A DNA stretch of 5,988 nt from Actinomycetes bacterium (GTDB lineage: Bacteria > Actinomycetota > Acidimicrobiia > Acidimicrobiales > RAAP-2). The DNA is taken from the NCBI GenBank assembly GCA_021791615.1, contig JAJYWG010000096.1:1-5988 (forward strand), written 5' to 3'. Of this stretch, positions 4,594-5,988 are shown one piece after another. A model generated the notes under the pieces. That model saw nothing but the letters and a program-made list of their open reading frames with translations. It ran no database searches and was not told where the DNA came from. The first letter of the stretch is position 1. Every line of letters starts with the position of its first letter. The translations under genes were made by a program, and so were the position numbers.

Positions 4594-5784
4594 ATGACCG
4601 AGTCACCCGAGAGCCCCGGCCGAGTCGATGCAGTCCTGGCGGCGCCAGTGGGGCGATGCCTCGTCGCCGAGCTCACCGGGCTGAGGTTCGTCGACCTCCT
4701 CGATGCGTTGGAACTGCCCTATCCCCCCAACATCGCAGCCTTCACCAACGCGTCTTCTGGACGAAGAGGTCGGCGACCACGGTCGGTGCTCGGACGGCGC
4801 GTCGTCATCGACCCGCTCCATCGAGGCAGGCGATCCGCCGAAGAAGCTGCGAACGCTCACCGCTTGGCGCTCGCCGGCGTGGAGCCGGAGCATGCGCGGG
4901 ACGCGGTCCGTCGCATCGTGCACGACCCGGACGGTCGACGCCGCGTCGACGTCGGGGACTCCATGGCAGTGCTCGAGGCGCTCAGGCATGTGGCCCGGGG
5001 CTTTGGGTTCTGGGGCAACGAGCGCGACGAGGACCGCCTGCTCGTTGCTGCCGCCGATGAGCTCCATCCGGTGGCCGACGCCCTCGTCGCATCGCCGGCG
5101 ACCGAGTGGTGGTGGGACGACGTGGTGCGCGGCGACCAGCGCTTCGCCGCGCGGGCCACCGACGACGGGACAGGGCCCCCTCGTGGCGACCAGGTGAGCG
5201 AGCAAGTGAAGACGTCGACCGAGAGCCTGCTCGCCGAGGAGACCAGTGCGCGGGCACGCCATCGGTCCCCGAGCGACGTCCCGCAGAACGCCTCCGGGGA
5301 CTGGTGGTCCATCCCGATCCCCGGGTTCTGGACGAGCCGAGCCGTCTCTCCCGTTCCCGCCCTCCACCTCGTGTGTGCAGAGGAGACCGGCGACGAGCGG
5401 GTCGTCGTGTGGTCACTTGGGATCGCGTCGGGTGCCAGGGTCTTCGAGATCCGTGCGCCTGTCGACTGGGCCCGACTCGTCGAGATCGCCCCGGTCGACG
5501 TCACGATGAGCAGGCTGGGGGACTGGCGGAGCTGGACGGGGCACGAGGGTCCTTTCTACCTGCCGGACTGGCGCGTCGTAGCCGAGCACTTCGACGGGGT
5601 CCACATGACCGTCGGGGGCTACCTCGCCACGAGGAGCGTGGCGGCGCCAGTCGCCGACGGCTACAGCGTGCTCGCCGGCTGGGACCCCGACGCGACCCTT
5701 TGGCTGACCGACGTCATCGAGAGGGTCGAGCGGGTGGGCGAATGGGACGGCCCGTTCAGCTTCGCCGCCGAAGAGCAGGGCTGA
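4594..5784 (+). CDS. Conserved-looking cytoplasmic protein of unknown function, Trp-rich C-terminal half
   Basis: A 396-aa protein with no signal peptide or membrane helix. I do not recognise a named family. The N-terminal part (about 1-185) is mainly helical: VGRCLVAELTGLRFVDLLDA, a basic loop GRRGRRPRS, then SMAVLEALRHVARGFGFWG and a WWWDD cluster (172-176). A charged, probably disordered linker spans about 188-232. The C-terminal part (about 235-380) alternates strands and aromatic motifs: GDWWSIPIPGFWTS, ARVFEIRAPVDWARLV, GDWRSWTG, FYLPDWRVVAEHFDGVHMTV, GGYLATRS, LAGWDPDATLWLTDVI. Patterns like 'W..LV' with 'PDW..VA...DGVH.T..GYL' recall conserved actinobacterial hypothetical proteins, possibly substrate-binding, but no catalytic residues can be named. 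ATG at 4594 is chosen over the open frame back to 4540 because the latter adds an Arg-rich segment containing the upstream repeat. It stands 128 nt after the pseudogene and probably has its own promoter. Confidence 0.8.
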   Translation: MTESPESPGRVDAVLAAPVGRCLVAELTGLRFVDLLDALELPYPPNIAAFTNASSGRRGRRPRSVLGRRVVIDPLHRGRRSAEEAANAHRLALAGVEPEHARDAVRRIVHDPDGRRRVDVGDSMAVLEALRHVARGFGFWGNERDEDRLLVAAADELHPVADALVASPATEWWWDDVVRGDQRFAARATDDGTGPPRGDQVSEQVKTSTESLLAEETSARARHRSPSDVPQNASGDWWSIPIPGFWTSRAVSPVPALHLVCAEETGDERVVVWSLGIASGARVFEIRAPVDWARLVEIAPVDVTMSRLGDWRSWTGHEGPFYLPDWRVVAEHFDGVHMTVGGYLATRSVAAPVADGYSVLAGWDPDATLWLTDVIERVERVGEWDGPFSFAAEEQG

Positions 5785-5788
5785 CCTG

Positions 5789-5845
5789 AGGAGGCGTCTC
5801 ACGGGTGTTGCCCGGCAGGCTGGGCTCGCCCTCACTGCGCCTCCT
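5789..5845. repeat. Inverted repeat downstream of the 4594-5784 gene
   Basis: AGGAGGCG (5789-5796) and CGCCTCCT (5838-5845) are perfect 8-bp inverted repeats. The enclosed 41 nt contain a smaller hairpin, GGGC-TC-GCCC (about 5823-5832). It begins 4 nt after the stop codon and could fold in the 3' end of the transcript. There is no T-run, so it is at best a factor-dependent or structural 3' end rather than a standard intrinsic terminator. Confidence 0.3.
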
Positions 5846-5957
5846 GTTCGCGAAGCGGACCAAGCGATGACAGCCCCTGATCGCCGGCCATGGAGGTGAT
5901 CCGGCCTATCGAGATCGGCGTTCACGGATGGAACGCCTCATCGCTTCGAGTTGCGCC

Positions 5958-5988
5958 TACGATCCGATGACATGCCGGATGAACAGCT
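5958..5988 (+). other. Possible leaderless promoter and first codons of a gene running off the right edge
   Basis: TACGAT (5958-5963), the same hexamer as before the GntR gene, lies 8 nt before ATG at 5972, which opens MPDEQ before the window ends. ATG codons at 5967 and 5981 (in another frame) and an open frame from ATG 5928 are alternatives. Only five codons are visible, so this rests on promoter spacing alone. Confidence 0.22.

Noticed and set aside
5924..5988. Minus-strand frame entering from the right edge with a CHRIVG stretch, recalling methyltransferase PCHRVV
   Set aside because: Lacks the Pro before Cys and the residues that normally follow; about 20 codons before a stop, so coincidence is likelier.

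Overview
The window is a high-GC bacterial segment. Its codons mostly end in G or C, the proteins are rich in Ala, Arg and Pro, and several genes have a -10-like TANNNT hexamer 6-8 nt before the start codon, as in leaderless genes. With a YtrA-type GntR regulator, a DUF4232 relict and small toxin/antitoxin-like genes, this points to an actinobacterium (Actinomycetota); I cannot place the genus. The layout is accessory-like: small genes on both strands, several of unknown function and at least one broken.

Left part (1-1333). The window opens inside the C-terminus of a plus-strand MazF/PemK-family endoribonuclease toxin (1-161). Facing it is a minus-strand cluster transcribed leftward: a 73-aa toxin-like protein (1112-1333), a 90-aa helix-turn-helix partner (834-1106), a 37-aa ORF resembling the first strand of a PIN nuclease (724-837, 4-nt overlap with the HTH gene), then an unrecognised Trp-rich protein (235-687). 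A 22-bp AT-rich palindrome covers the predicted -10 box and start region of the first gene, as expected for an autorepressed toxin-antitoxin-like operon.

Middle (1334-2061). After about 230 nt of non-coding DNA with inverted repeats comes a minus-strand hypothetical gene (1564-1956) with a 13-proline run made by a GGTGGA hexanucleotide repeat. It is divergent from the next operon across a 105-nt gap.

GntR operon (2062-4465, plus strand). A 114-aa YtrA-subfamily GntR repressor, apparently leaderless and with a palindrome over its promoter, is followed 1 nt later by a 436-aa protein with one N-terminal membrane anchor and a predicted extracytoplasmic propeller-like domain. An ATGA overlap then leads into a decayed DUF4232 gene with an in-frame stop and at least one frame change. 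No ABC transporter is present, although YtrA regulators usually accompany one. The likely picture is repressor-controlled production of cell-surface proteins, one of them now lost.

Right part (4466-5988). A 396-aa cytoplasmic protein of unknown function (4594-5784) has a Trp-rich C-terminal half. The last 204 nt hold inverted repeats and possibly the start of another leaderless gene at the right edge. I see no rRNA, tRNA, CRISPR array, insertion sequence or convincing intrinsic terminator (no hairpin followed by a T-run).
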